NCBI GenBank assembly: GCA_016209635.1
Contig: JACQWC010000100.1
Span: forward strand, 1-52,305
From: Candidatus Rokuibacteriota bacterium
Lineage (GTDB): Bacteria > Methylomirabilota > Methylomirabilia > Rokubacteriales > CSP1-6
Reading direction: 5' to 3'
Length of the DNA: 52,305 nucleotides
In this document: positions 34,554 to 43,016 of the stretch, one piece after another
Layout: each line of letters starts with the position of its first letter
Position numbering within the stretch: position 1 is the stretch's first letter
Notes under the pieces: model-generated
What the model was told of the DNA's origin: nothing
The model's database searches: none
What the model saw: the letters and a program-made list of their open reading frames with translations, nothing else
Translations under genes and position numbers: made by a program

Positions 34554-35771
34554 ATGAAGGATCGCTTCCGGTCCCCGGGCCTCCTCGCCGCTCTCCTCCT
34601 CGCCAGCGCCCTCGCCCTCACGGCGGCGAGGCCGCAGGACGCCCAGGCGCAGTCTTATTCCGTGACACAGCTGCCGGGGTACACGCATGGCGTCTATTGG
34701 GAGTCGTTGAACGTCTACGGCCAGGTGGTCGGAACCGCTGAGGGAGGCGCTGTCCTCTGGCAGAGCGGATTCCTTACGCGCCTCGGCTCGCCGGGTGGAC
34801 AGGGATGGTCCTGGGGCTATGACATCAGCGACTGGGGCCAGGTCGTCGGGTACGCGGCCATGGTGCTCGGCCAAGAGCACGCGTACCTGTGGCAGAACGG
34901 CGGGGCGATCGACCTCGGGACCCTCGGCGGTTCCTTTAGCTACGCGTTTGGGATCAACAACCTGGACTCGCTGATCGCCGGGTACTCGGAGACCGGCGAG
35001 GGCGTCATTCACGCCTTCCTCTGGCAGTACGGCGTGATGACGGATCTGGGCACCCTCGGCGGCAACTTTAGCTACGCCTACGCTGTCAACGACGTCGGTC
35101 AGGTCGTCGGTCAGGCGGAGACGGCGAGTGGAGAACTTCACGTCGTCGTCTGGCAGAACGGCATCGTCATCGCGGACCTCGGCCCGGGTTTAGCACTCCA
35201 CATCAACAACGCCGGCCAGGTGATCGTCCGCACCCAGGACGGCAGAGGCGTCCTCTGGCAGAATGGCGTGTCGACCGACTTGGGCTACACGACTCCATTG
35301 GCAATCAACAACCTCGGCCAGATCGTCGGATTGTCCGGGTCCCGCGGCTTTATCTGGCAGAACGGCGTGATGACAGACCTCGGGCCCGTCGTCCCAATTG
35401 ACATCAACGACGTCGGCCAGATCCTGACTAACTACTTGCTTCTCACCCCGAGCGTGTGCGATGCGACGCTTCGGCTGGAGCGGGGGCGCGTGCGGCGGGG
35501 ACGCACGCTCCCCTTCACCGTGACGCTCACCCACCACAGCCACGAGACGGTGAGCGCAAACTTGACTCTCCAGGTCGTGGATCGAAACGGGACGATCGTC
35601 CTCGAGCGCGACCTTGCGACCGCCACCTTCCACCACGGCGACGGGATCACGCGCAAGGACTCGCTCGCCATCCCCGCAGGACTGGCGCCCGGCACCTACA
35701 TGGTCAGGTTGGTCGTCACGGGGATGAAGGCGACGGGCGCGGATCAGCAGGCCTTCGTCGTCACACGGTAA
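34554..35771 (+). CDS. Secreted HAF-repeat protein
   Basis: 405 aa. Signal peptide to about residue 32 (cleavage near DAQAQ). About seven tandem units of the HAF type follow (AFLWQNGVMTDLGTLGG and INNLGQIVG patterns), forming a likely beta-propeller to about residue 300. An Ig-like C-terminal beta-sandwich (about 305-405, RGRTLPFTVTLTHHSHETV) ends the protein. Probably cell-surface or extracellular; ligand unknown. The HAF repeats are somewhat richer in A/T than the surrounding genes. Confidence 0.83.
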   Translation: MKDRFRSPGLLAALLLASALALTAARPQDAQAQSYSVTQLPGYTHGVYWESLNVYGQVVGTAEGGAVLWQSGFLTRLGSPGGQGWSWGYDISDWGQVVGYAAMVLGQEHAYLWQNGGAIDLGTLGGSFSYAFGINNLDSLIAGYSETGEGVIHAFLWQYGVMTDLGTLGGNFSYAYAVNDVGQVVGQAETASGELHVVVWQNGIVIADLGPGLALHINNAGQVIVRTQDGRGVLWQNGVSTDLGYTTPLAINNLGQIVGLSGSRGFIWQNGVMTDLGPVVPIDINDVGQILTNYLLLTPSVCDATLRLERGRVRRGRTLPFTVTLTHHSHETVSANLTLQVVDRNGTIVLERDLATATFHHGDGITRKDSLAIPAGLAPGTYMVRLVVTGMKATGADQQAFVVTR

Positions 35772-35819
35772 CGGTCTCCGCCTCCGCTCCCTGAACCCTC
35801 GCCCCTGGTGGCGCTTGGA

Positions 35820-36620
35820 TCAGCCGGGGATCTGGGCTTCCTCGGGGAGCTCCCCCCATCTGGGCTTCCACGGGGGTACGGCGAGGCCGAACTTCTGGCA
35901 CAGTCCTCCGACTTCAGCGGCGAACGCCTGGCGGACCTCGTCGTTGTCACGGAGCTTGAGGCGAAGGCGCCTATATAGCTGATTTTTCGCCGATCCAGGC
36001 CTCCCGAAGATGTTCATGGTCCGGATATACCATTTGGCGAACGTCGCCTGGGCCTCTTCCCGGGTTGCCCCGTCCGAGGCGAGCTTCTGGACCCAGTACT
36101 CGCCATGGCGGATGTGGAACTTCTCTTCCTTGAAGATCCCCTCGATCGCCCTGACCCAGGGGCCGTAGGAGCACTGGCGGACATCTTCGAGCTGGTGGCC
36201 GGCCCCCCGGTCCATGCAGAAGTTGAAGAAGATGAAGTCCGCCCAGGTGTCGATCGGGTAGTAGAAGATGTTGACTCGCTTGTCCGACGTGATCCGGGCC
36301 GTGCCGATGTCCGCGTCCGGCGCGATCCGCATGGTAAAGATCTCGTCGTGGGCCCGGACATGGGCGTCGACGTCGAAGCCGAGGTCCCCGAGGAGGCCGT
36401 ACATGACGGCCGCGTGCCGCAGCTCGTCCTTGACGATCTGGGCGACGACGTGCTTTTCCTCCACGGTCGGCGCCTTCGCGATCCACGGCACGTACCCGTA
36501 GCCCCCGGCCAGCTCCGAGTCGGCCTGCATGGTCATGAGGTGGACCAGGTTCGCTCGGTACTCGTCCGTCATCTCGTCCGGCGACTCGAGGGGGACGCCG
36601 CTCTCGAGCTTCTTCGTCAT
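35820..36620 (-). CDS. PaaA-like phenylacetyl-CoA oxygenase diiron subunit
   Basis: 266 aa. The start at MTKKLESG is chosen because GAGGCGAGG lies just upstream; a start six codons earlier is also possible. Ferritin-like diiron fold: Glu36 in ADSELAGGYG, Glu66-x-x-His69 in DELRHA, and Glu166-x-x-His169 in EKFHIRHG, the expected carboxylate/His ligands. WIAKAPTVEEK matches the PaaA signature WITRAPT. The gene lies 57 bp downstream of paaK, but PaaB, PaaC, PaaD and PaaE are missing from this locus, so it may be a divergent single-subunit epoxidase. Confidence 0.78.
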   Translation of the reverse strand: MTKKLESGVPLESPDEMTDEYRANLVHLMTMQADSELAGGYGYVPWIAKAPTVEEKHVVAQIVKDELRHAAVMYGLLGDLGFDVDAHVRAHDEIFTMRIAPDADIGTARITSDKRVNIFYYPIDTWADFIFFNFCMDRGAGHQLEDVRQCSYGPWVRAIEGIFKEEKFHIRHGEYWVQKLASDGATREEAQATFAKWYIRTMNIFGRPGSAKNQLYRRLRLKLRDNDEVRQAFAAEVGGLCQKFGLAVPPWKPRWGELPEEAQIPG

Positions 36621-36677
36621 CTCCTCGCCTCGATTCATGCGCCTGGCCTCCTCCCCACACCTCTCGGGCCCCTTCGG

Positions 36678-37973
36678 TCACCGCCGCTCGACGACGCGGA
36701 CCGCCTTGCCTTCCGACCTGGGGATCGTCCGCGGCGCCACGATGCTCGTCTCGACGGTCAGGCCGAGCGCCGCCCGGAGTCGCCCGGCGACCTCGGTCCG
36801 GAGCGCCACGAGCGCCGGATGGTCGGCGGCGAAGCCCCCGCACCGCTCGACCAGCGCCGGCGCGGGCTCGACCTGGACTTCGAGCCGCGCCAGCGTCCCC
36901 GTCCGATCGACCACCAGCTGGTAGTGTGGCACGAGATCCTCCAGCGTGAGCAGCGTCCGCTCGACCTCCGACGGGTACAGGTTCACGCCTCGGATGATGA
37001 GCATGTCGTCGGCCCGGCCCTTGACGCGCGCCATCCGCGCCGAGGTCCGCCCGCACCGGCAGGGGGCGAGGTCGAGCGCGGTGACGTCGCCGGTACGGTA
37101 GCGGAGCATCGGCAGGGCCCGCTTCGTGAGGGTCGTCAGCACCAGCTCCCCTTCGCGTCCGTCCGGCAGCGCCTCGCCGGACGCCGGATCGATGACCTCC
37201 GGCAGGAAGTGGTCGTCGGCGATGTGGAGGCCCTCCCGCGCCTCGCATTCCGCGGCGACGCCCGGGCCGATGATCTCCGAGAGACCGTAGATGTCGAAGG
37301 CCGGGCACCCGAACGCGCGCTCGAGCGCCGCGCGCATGCCCTCCGTCCAGGGCTCGGCGCCGAACATCCCGTACCGGAGACCGAGGGCGTCGGGCTTCCC
37401 CCCCTGCTCTCTGAGGCTCTCGGCGATGTGGAGCGCGAAGGATGGCGTCCCCGCGATCCCGGCCGGCCGGAAGTCCTGGAGGAGCAGATGATGGCGCGCG
37501 GTGTTGCCGGAGGAGGCCGGGACCACGGTCATGCCGATGCGCTCGGCGCCGTCGTGGAACCCGAGGCCCCCGGTGAAGAGGCCGTAGCCGAACGCGATGT
37601 GCAGGAGGTCGCCCGGGCGCGCGCCGGCGGCCACCATCGCCCGCGCCATCACCTCTCGCCACACGTCGAGGTCCGCGGCGGTGTAGCCGACGACGGTCGG
37701 CTTCCCTCTGGTGCCCGAGGAGGCGTGGATCCGGGCGAGCTCCGAGAGGGGCACGGCGAAGAGCCCGAAAGGGTACTGGTCGCGCAGGTCCGGCTTCGTC
37801 GTGAACGGCAGGCGACGGAGGTCCTCGCGCCGAGAGACCGCGGTTCCCGCCAGGCGCTCGCGGTAGAACGGGACCCGGTCCGTCGCCCACTCGACCGCGG
37901 CCTGGAGCCGCCGGAGCTGGAGCGACTCGCGCTCGGCGCGCGGCGCGGTCTCCGCGTCGCGGTTCCAGATCAT
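36678..37973 (-). CDS. paaK: Phenylacetate-CoA ligase PaaK-like
   Basis: 431 aa. Activates phenylacetate (or a related aryl acid) to its CoA thioester. Motifs: ASSGTRGKPTVVGYT (P-loop), FDIYGLSEIIGPG, LRYRTGDV, the Cys pair CRCGRT and the C-terminal Lys in RSEGKAVRVV. ATG in ATGA with the upstream coiled-coil gene. PaaK plus the PaaA-like gene suggests an aerobic aryl-CoA epoxidation route. Confidence 0.9.
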   Translation of the reverse strand: MIWNRDAETAPRAERESLQLRRLQAAVEWATDRVPFYRERLAGTAVSRREDLRRLPFTTKPDLRDQYPFGLFAVPLSELARIHASSGTRGKPTVVGYTAADLDVWREVMARAMVAAGARPGDLLHIAFGYGLFTGGLGFHDGAERIGMTVVPASSGNTARHHLLLQDFRPAGIAGTPSFALHIAESLREQGGKPDALGLRYGMFGAEPWTEGMRAALERAFGCPAFDIYGLSEIIGPGVAAECEAREGLHIADDHFLPEVIDPASGEALPDGREGELVLTTLTKRALPMLRYRTGDVTALDLAPCRCGRTSARMARVKGRADDMLIIRGVNLYPSEVERTLLTLEDLVPHYQLVVDRTGTLARLEVQVEPAPALVERCGGFAADHPALVALRTEVAGRLRAALGLTVETSIVAPRTIPRSEGKAVRVVERR

Positions 37974-38284
37974 CGCGCCATGCCCCGGATCGGCGGGGGC
38001 TCGGGAAACTGCTGGTCGACGACGACGTGGTGACGGAAGCCGACGGCCTCGCGCTGGATCGTGAGGTGCAACCGGGCCTCGCGCGCCCGGTGCCGGGCAC
38101 GCTCGTAGTCGGCGACGAGGCGCGCGCGTCCCGCCTGATCGGTGGCGGCCTCGACCCGGGACCGGAGCGCCTCGACCTCGCGGAGCGCCGCCTCGAGACG
38201 CTCGCCGGCGCGGCCGAGCGCGGCGGCCTTTTCCTCGGCGATCGCGCGATCGAGGCGGCGCAGGCCCTCGCCCGAGCGGCTCAG
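37970..38284 (-). CDS. Small helical coiled-coil protein with non-standard start
   Basis: About 104 aa, with no ATG/GTG/TTG in a sensible position. The frame opens upstream, but the best boundary is a CTG at 38284 that forms CTGA with the stop of the glycosyltransferase. Residues 9-80 are highly charged heptad-like helix (AIAEEKAAALGRAGERLEAA, LREVEALRSRVEAATDQ). The tail is FRHHVVVDQQFPEPP. ATGA overlap with paaK supports translation. Function unknown. Confidence 0.5.
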   Translation of the reverse strand: MSRSGEGLRRLDRAIAEEKAAALGRAGERLEAALREVEALRSRVEAATDQAGRARLVADYERARHRAREARLHLTIQREAVGFRHHVVVDQQFPEPPPIRGMAR

Positions 38285-39441
38285 CGCAGGCGTCCACGCG
38301 CGCGCGCCGTCGCCTCCGCGTAAACGGCGAGCGTGCGGTCGATCTGGAGGCGCACGTCGAAGAGGGACTCCGCCACCTCGCGGGCGCGCCGGACCATCCG
38401 GCTCCGCCGCTCCCCGTCGAGGAGGAGACCGATGACCCCCTCGGCGAGCGCGGCGGCATCGTTCTTGGTGAGGACGCCGGTCTCGCCGTCCTTCACGACC
38501 TCGTCGCACCCGGGCGCGCTCACCGCCACGGCCGGGAGACCGCTCGCGGCGGCCTCGGCGAGAACCAGCCCCTGCGTCTCGGTCTCCGACGCGAAGAGGA
38601 AGAGGTCGGCCGCCTGGTAGCAGACCGCGAGCGCCTCGTGCTCCCGCGGCCCGAGGAAGTCGACGCGGTCGGCCAGGGCGAGGGCGACGGCGAGCTGGCG
38701 CAGGCGGCTCGCTTCCGTGCCGTCACCGACGAGCACCAGGCGCGCGCGCCGGAGTGTGCCGGCCACCCGCTCGAAGGCGAAGAGGAGCCGGTCGATGCTC
38801 TTCTCGCGGTCCAGGCGCCCGACGTAGAGGACGACCGGGTCGCGGGGCGGCAGGCCGAGGGTCCGCCGCGCCGCCGCCTGGTCGCCGGGGCGGAAGCGGG
38901 CCAGATCGACGCCCGTGGGGATGACCGCGATCGGCGCCCCGACGCCCCGGGCCTCGAGCTCCTCGCGCAGGACCGCGGACGGGGCGATGACCGCGTCGGC
39001 GCGCGAGGCGAACCGGGTGCTGAGCCGCACCGCGAAGGCCTCGACGAGGCTCTGCTTGAGCGGCACGTAGTGGGCGTACTTCTCGTACCGGGTATGGTAC
39101 GTGAACACGAGCGGGCGGCCCTGGCGGTGCGCGAGGCGCCGGGCCACGGGCCCGAGGAGAAACGGATGGTGCGCGTGGAAGACGTCGAAGTCGAGGGTCC
39201 GCACGAGGCGCGTGATGCGGCGCGAGTACGGGATCGCCAGCGCGAAGGTCGGATAGGTCGCCGCGGGGATCGACGGGTACCGGACGACGCGGGGCGACCG
39301 GTCGCGCGAGTCGCCGAAGGTCGGTGCCAGGACCCAGACCTCGTGGCCGCGCGCCTCGAGGCCGCGGCGGAGCGTCTCGACCGAGATGGTGACGCCGCCG
39401 CAGAACGGCAGGTAGTTGTTGGTGAAGAGCGCGACGCGCAC
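38281..39441 (-). CDS. Glycosyltransferase family 4
   Basis: 386 aa, GTG start. GT-B fold: N-terminal acceptor domain (LFTNNYLPFCGGVTISVE, HAHHPFLLGPVA) and C-terminal nucleotide-sugar domain (VLYVGRLDREKSIDRLL, the E-x7-E element around SETETQGLVLAEAAASGLP). It probably adds a hexose to a lipid or glycan at the cytoplasmic membrane. Substrate unassigned; homologues include alpha-mannosyl and alpha-glucosyl transferases acting on phospholipids. Confidence 0.92.
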   Translation of the reverse strand: MRVALFTNNYLPFCGGVTISVETLRRGLEARGHEVWVLAPTFGDSRDRSPRVVRYPSIPAATYPTFALAIPYSRRITRLVRTLDFDVFHAHHPFLLGPVARRLAHRQGRPLVFTYHTRYEKYAHYVPLKQSLVEAFAVRLSTRFASRADAVIAPSAVLREELEARGVGAPIAVIPTGVDLARFRPGDQAAARRTLGLPPRDPVVLYVGRLDREKSIDRLLFAFERVAGTLRRARLVLVGDGTEASRLRQLAVALALADRVDFLGPREHEALAVCYQAADLFLFASETETQGLVLAEAAASGLPAVAVSAPGCDEVVKDGETGVLTKNDAAALAEGVIGLLLDGERRSRMVRRAREVAESLFDVRLQIDRTLAVYAEATARARGRLR

Positions 39442-39453
39442 CGCTCTTGCCCG

Positions 39454-39951
39454 CTACGCCTTCCCGAAGTCCTCCGGCTTGATGTTCTCCAGCCACTCGC
39501 GGAGCCGCTCCGGATCGTCGGTCTTCAGCGTCGGCTCGCCCTCCTTCTTGACCTCGAGGCTCTGCGCCTTGCGGACGACCTCCTCGTCCACGTAGATCGG
39601 CGCGGCGACCCGCAGCGCCAGCGCGATCGCGTCGGACGGCCGCGAGTCGACGGTGTACTCGGTCTCGCCGATCTGGAGGTGGAGGACCGCGAAAAAGGTG
39701 TTCTCCTTGAGGTCGGTGACGACCACCTTCAGCACGCGGGCGTCGATGGCCTCGAGGATGTTCTTGATCAGGTCATGGGTCATCGGCCGCGGCGTCGCGA
39801 TCTTCTCCAGCTCGAGGGCGATGGCGTTGGCCTCGAAGATCCCCACCCAGATGGGCAGGGACCGCTTGTCTTCCTCGTCGCGGAGGATGATGATCGGCAG
39901 ATTCGACAGGGGATCGAGCGCCAGGCCGCGAACCTTCATTTCGACAAACAT
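39454..39951 (-). CDS. DUF151 bifunctional nuclease-like protein
   Basis: 165 aa; the ATG at MFVEMKVRGLALD matches the family N-terminus (longer in-frame start rejected). Signature: PIIILRDEEDKRSLPIWVG, EANAIALELE, RPMTHDLIKNIL and SRPSDAIALALR. DUF151 proteins were reported to have nuclease activity in plants and are nearly universal in some bacteria, but the bacterial role is unclear. The start overlaps the end of miaB by 16 nt. Confidence 0.9.
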   Translation of the reverse strand: MFVEMKVRGLALDPLSNLPIIILRDEEDKRSLPIWVGIFEANAIALELEKIATPRPMTHDLIKNILEAIDARVLKVVVTDLKENTFFAVLHLQIGETEYTVDSRPSDAIALALRVAAPIYVDEEVVRKAQSLEVKKEGEPTLKTDDPERLREWLENIKPEDFGKA

Positions 39952-41279
39952 GCGGCGTCCTCCGGTTGCGAAGCGAGCGTCCCGCGCAGGCTGTGTGGCA
40001 AGGCCTCCGTGATCCGGACCCACCCGAGCTGCCCGATCGACACCCTCCCCTGCCCGTCGAAGTTCACGACACGGTTACAGCGCGTCCGCCCCGACAACTC
40101 CCCGCCGTTCTTCTTGGACGTCCCGTCGACCAGCACGTCCACCGTCCGGCCCTCGAGGCGCCGGCTGCGCGCGGCCGCGACCCGCGTCGTGACGTCGAGC
40201 AAGCGGGTGTTCCGTCGCGCCTTGACCTCGGCCGGAATCTGGTCCGCCATGTCGGCGGCCGGCGTCCCGGGCCGGGGCGAGAACCGGAACGCGAAGACGT
40301 TGTCGTACCCGACGCGCTCGACCATCGCGAGGGTCGCCTCGAAGTCCGCTTCCGTCTCGCCCGGGAAGCCCACGATCAGGTCCGTCGAGAGCGCGACCGC
40401 GGGCACGGCGTCCCGGAGCTCGGCGACGAGGTCGAGGTAGCGCTCCCGCGTGTAGCCCCGGTTCATCCGCGCGAGCACGTCGTTCGACCCGGACTGGAGC
40501 GGCAGGTGCAGGTACTCGACGACCTTCGGGATGTCGCGGATCGCGCGGATAAGCCGCCGCGTGAGGTTGTAGGGGTTGGAGGTCGTGAAGCGGATCCGCT
40601 CGAGCCCGTCGATCTCGTCGATCTGCTCGAGCAAGGCCGGGAGGTCCGTCGGCGGGGTGAGATCGCGCCCGTAGGCGTTGACCGTCTGGCCGAGCAGCGT
40701 CACCTCCCGGCAGCCCTCAGCGACGAGCCCACGAACCTCGGCGAGGATCGCGCCCGGCGGGTGGCTGCGCTCGCGGCCGCGCGTGCGCGGCACGACGCAG
40801 AAGGTGCAGTGCTTCTCGCACCCCTCCATGACCGTGACGAACGCCTTGAGGCGCGGCTCCGACCGCGGCCTAGCGGCGATCTTGACGAGGGGACCCTCGC
40901 CCGTCTCGACCACGGCTCGTCCGTCGGCCCGCACGCGGTCCAGCAGCTCCCCCACCCGGGCGATCGCCGGCGAGCCAAAGACGAGATCGACGACCGGCGC
41001 GCGCTTGACGATGGCGGCCTGCTGGAGCTGCGCCATGCACCCCATGACGCCGACGATCAAGCGCGGGTTCCTGGCCTTGAGCCCGCGGAGCTGGCCGAGC
41101 TTCGAGAACACCTTCTCCTCGGCCTTCTCGCGAATGGCGCACGTGTTGAGGAGGATGACGTCCGCGTCGGACTCGTGCTCGGTCAGCTCGTACCGCTGCG
41201 CCTGGAGCAGGCCGGCGACCCGCTCCGAGTCGTACTCGTTCATCTGGCAGCCGTACGTGATCAGGTGTAGCTTCGTCAT
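39936..41279 (-). CDS. miaB: tRNA-2-methylthio-N6-dimethylallyladenosine synthase MiaB
   Basis: 447 aa. Radical-SAM methylthiotransferase with three domains: UPF0004 (Cys in TYGCQMNEYDSE, LNTCAIREKAEEK and VMGCMAQ bind the auxiliary cluster), radical SAM (EGCEKHCTFCVVPRTRGRER), and a C-terminal TRAM domain. It acts on the i6A37 made by MiaA (7217-8158). The first ATG of the recognisable N-terminus (MTKLHLITYGCQ) is chosen as start. Confidence 0.95.
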   Translation of the reverse strand: MTKLHLITYGCQMNEYDSERVAGLLQAQRYELTEHESDADVILLNTCAIREKAEEKVFSKLGQLRGLKARNPRLIVGVMGCMAQLQQAAIVKRAPVVDLVFGSPAIARVGELLDRVRADGRAVVETGEGPLVKIAARPRSEPRLKAFVTVMEGCEKHCTFCVVPRTRGRERSHPPGAILAEVRGLVAEGCREVTLLGQTVNAYGRDLTPPTDLPALLEQIDEIDGLERIRFTTSNPYNLTRRLIRAIRDIPKVVEYLHLPLQSGSNDVLARMNRGYTRERYLDLVAELRDAVPAVALSTDLIVGFPGETEADFEATLAMVERVGYDNVFAFRFSPRPGTPAADMADQIPAEVKARRNTRLLDVTTRVAAARSRRLEGRTVDVLVDGTSKKNGGELSGRTRCNRVVNFDGQGRVSIGQLGWVRITEALPHSLRGTLASQPEDAACLSK

Positions 41280-41416
41280 GCGTGGCGCAAACGATGAAGG
41301 CTCAATGCTGATTCGACCGTAGCATCGGGCCCTGATGAAGTCAAACGAGAGCCCCGGACCGGGGCGCGCCCCCGGCCCCGTGGAGCGGCGGATCGGTCGC
41401 TCGCTCGGCGCGGGTC

Positions 41417-42913
41417 CTAGCGCTTCGCGGTGGCCGGCTTTCGCGCGGTGCCTCCGGGGCCGGGGCGGCTCCCGTTGCCGTTCCCGCCGAAGGTGAGCGC
41501 CGGCTTCACCTCGAACTGGCGCTCCAGCCGGGCACGGCGCTCCTTCCAGCCCTCCTGGTACTCCAGCTCGTCCTCGTGGAGCGTCGCCGGCTGCCTGATC
41601 CCGTGGGCCAGGCGGAACTGGATCGCCAGCTCGGAGGCCCGCCGCCGGACCTCGTCCCACGGCGTGCCGAGCGCGAACTGGTCGGAGATGGCGCCGATCC
41701 GCCCCGTGTGGATGTTGCACGAGAGCGTGATCGCGGACAGGATGGGCCCGGACCAGAAGGACGTCTGCGAGTTGATGGGCATCGGGAGGATGTGCAGGTT
41801 GTGGCTCCCGCGGCAGTCCCCCGCGACCATCGGGCAGGCGGCCCAGGGTGAGGTGATCTCGCCCGGTGCCGGCCAGTCTCCCTGGGCGAAGGCCAGGAGC
41901 ACGGGATCGTCCTTGCCGCCGTAGGTGAAGCCCTTCTTGGTCTTGATGTTGTGGAGCCGCTCGGCCGAACACACGTAGCCCAGCTGCTCGGCCTCCCCCT
42001 TCTCGCCGCGGCTCCAGATGCGCGCGATGACGAACCGCGACGAGCGGCACAGCCCCTCGATGTCGAACAGGTCCTCGGGCGCGCGGAGTCTGATGACCTT
42101 CTCCTGGAGCCCCTTGGCCAACTCCTCCATCTTGCCGTCGAGCGCCTTCTGGTCCCGCGGATGCGCCCCGGCCTCGATCGCCTGCGCCTTCGTGTCGAGG
42201 TCGACGATGTCCACGATGTAGCCTCGCTTCATCTTCGACGCCGCGATCACGAGACCGGTGTTGAAGCGCGGGAGCAGGTAGGCGCCGGTCGCGTAATAGT
42301 TGAACGCCATCGGCTCGGTCTTGTCCGCGAACGACACGAGCACCGTCTGCGACGCGTTCTCCTTGCGCACCGGCAGGGGGAGCGCCACGGTCGCCGGCCC
42401 CGCGCCGCGCAGGTTGCCGGTGAAGGCGTCGGCGACCAGGTCCTGGCCGGGGCCGTAGAGGCCCAGCTCGGCCGCCTTGCGCGCCCCTTCCTGGAGAGCG
42501 TCCCACATCAGCTCGTCGACGACGCTCATGTCGACCGACTCCGCCATGATGCCGGTCACGCCGATGTCGTCCCCGGTGTGGGTCACGATCAGCGAGGTGA
42601 AGATCGGCTCGCCGCGGAACACGTTGTTGTCGAGCACGAACTTCGCGACGATCGACTTCACTTCTTCGGCCGCGACCACGTGCCCGCCGACGCCGCCGAC
42701 GTCCGCCTTGGTGGCCTTGATGTACCGCTGGACCAGCGCCGGGTTCTTCGCGAAGACGTGAGACCGGTAGGAGAAGATGTTGGGGGTGTTCGTGACGGCG
42801 ATCTTCTCCGACAGCGTCTGCGGGAGACCGGCAAGCTCGTCCTTCGACTGGTGATACTCCTTGGGGGAGACGGGAGGCTGTCCGTCGGCCGGGCCGTAGC
42901 GCTTGCCGCCCAT
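41417..42913 (-). CDS. fbp: Bifunctional fructose-1,6-bisphosphate aldolase/phosphatase (archaeal type)
   Basis: 498 aa, ATG after AGAGGAG. It matches the FBPA/P family known from archaea and deep-branching bacteria, which condenses DHAP and GAP and dephosphorylates the product for one-way gluconeogenesis. Retained: metal-site ADVGGVGGH (Asp71, His78), THTGDDIG (Asp115, Asp116), GQDLVADAFTGNLRG, ADKTEP, and YGGKDDP with Tyr331 and the Schiff-base Lys334. An N-terminal extension of about 65 residues and a Gly/Arg-rich tail are extra compared with the roughly 380-aa archaeal enzymes. Divergent from a SorC-type regulator. Confidence 0.9.
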   Translation of the reverse strand: MGGKRYGPADGQPPVSPKEYHQSKDELAGLPQTLSEKIAVTNTPNIFSYRSHVFAKNPALVQRYIKATKADVGGVGGHVVAAEEVKSIVAKFVLDNNVFRGEPIFTSLIVTHTGDDIGVTGIMAESVDMSVVDELMWDALQEGARKAAELGLYGPGQDLVADAFTGNLRGAGPATVALPLPVRKENASQTVLVSFADKTEPMAFNYYATGAYLLPRFNTGLVIAASKMKRGYIVDIVDLDTKAQAIEAGAHPRDQKALDGKMEELAKGLQEKVIRLRAPEDLFDIEGLCRSSRFVIARIWSRGEKGEAEQLGYVCSAERLHNIKTKKGFTYGGKDDPVLLAFAQGDWPAPGEITSPWAACPMVAGDCRGSHNLHILPMPINSQTSFWSGPILSAITLSCNIHTGRIGAISDQFALGTPWDEVRRRASELAIQFRLAHGIRQPATLHEDELEYQEGWKERRARLERQFEVKPALTFGGNGNGSRPGPGGTARKPATAKR

Positions 42914-42943
42914 GTCGCGATCTCCTCTGGCGCGTGCGGGGTT

Positions 42944-42961
42944 TCACACAAAAAACGGTGA
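42944..42961. promoter_or_regulatory. Candidate operator between fbp and the SorC-type gene
   Basis: TCAC-N10-GTGA forms an interrupted palindrome with an A-rich centre in the 103-bp divergent region. Its location fits binding by the adjacent SorC-type regulator, but the match to known SorC operators is not established. Confidence 0.3.
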
Positions 42962-43016
42962 CGCCAGCGAGCATACGGGGGTAGACTCCGGAACGTCAAG
43001 CAAGATCTTCAGGCTG

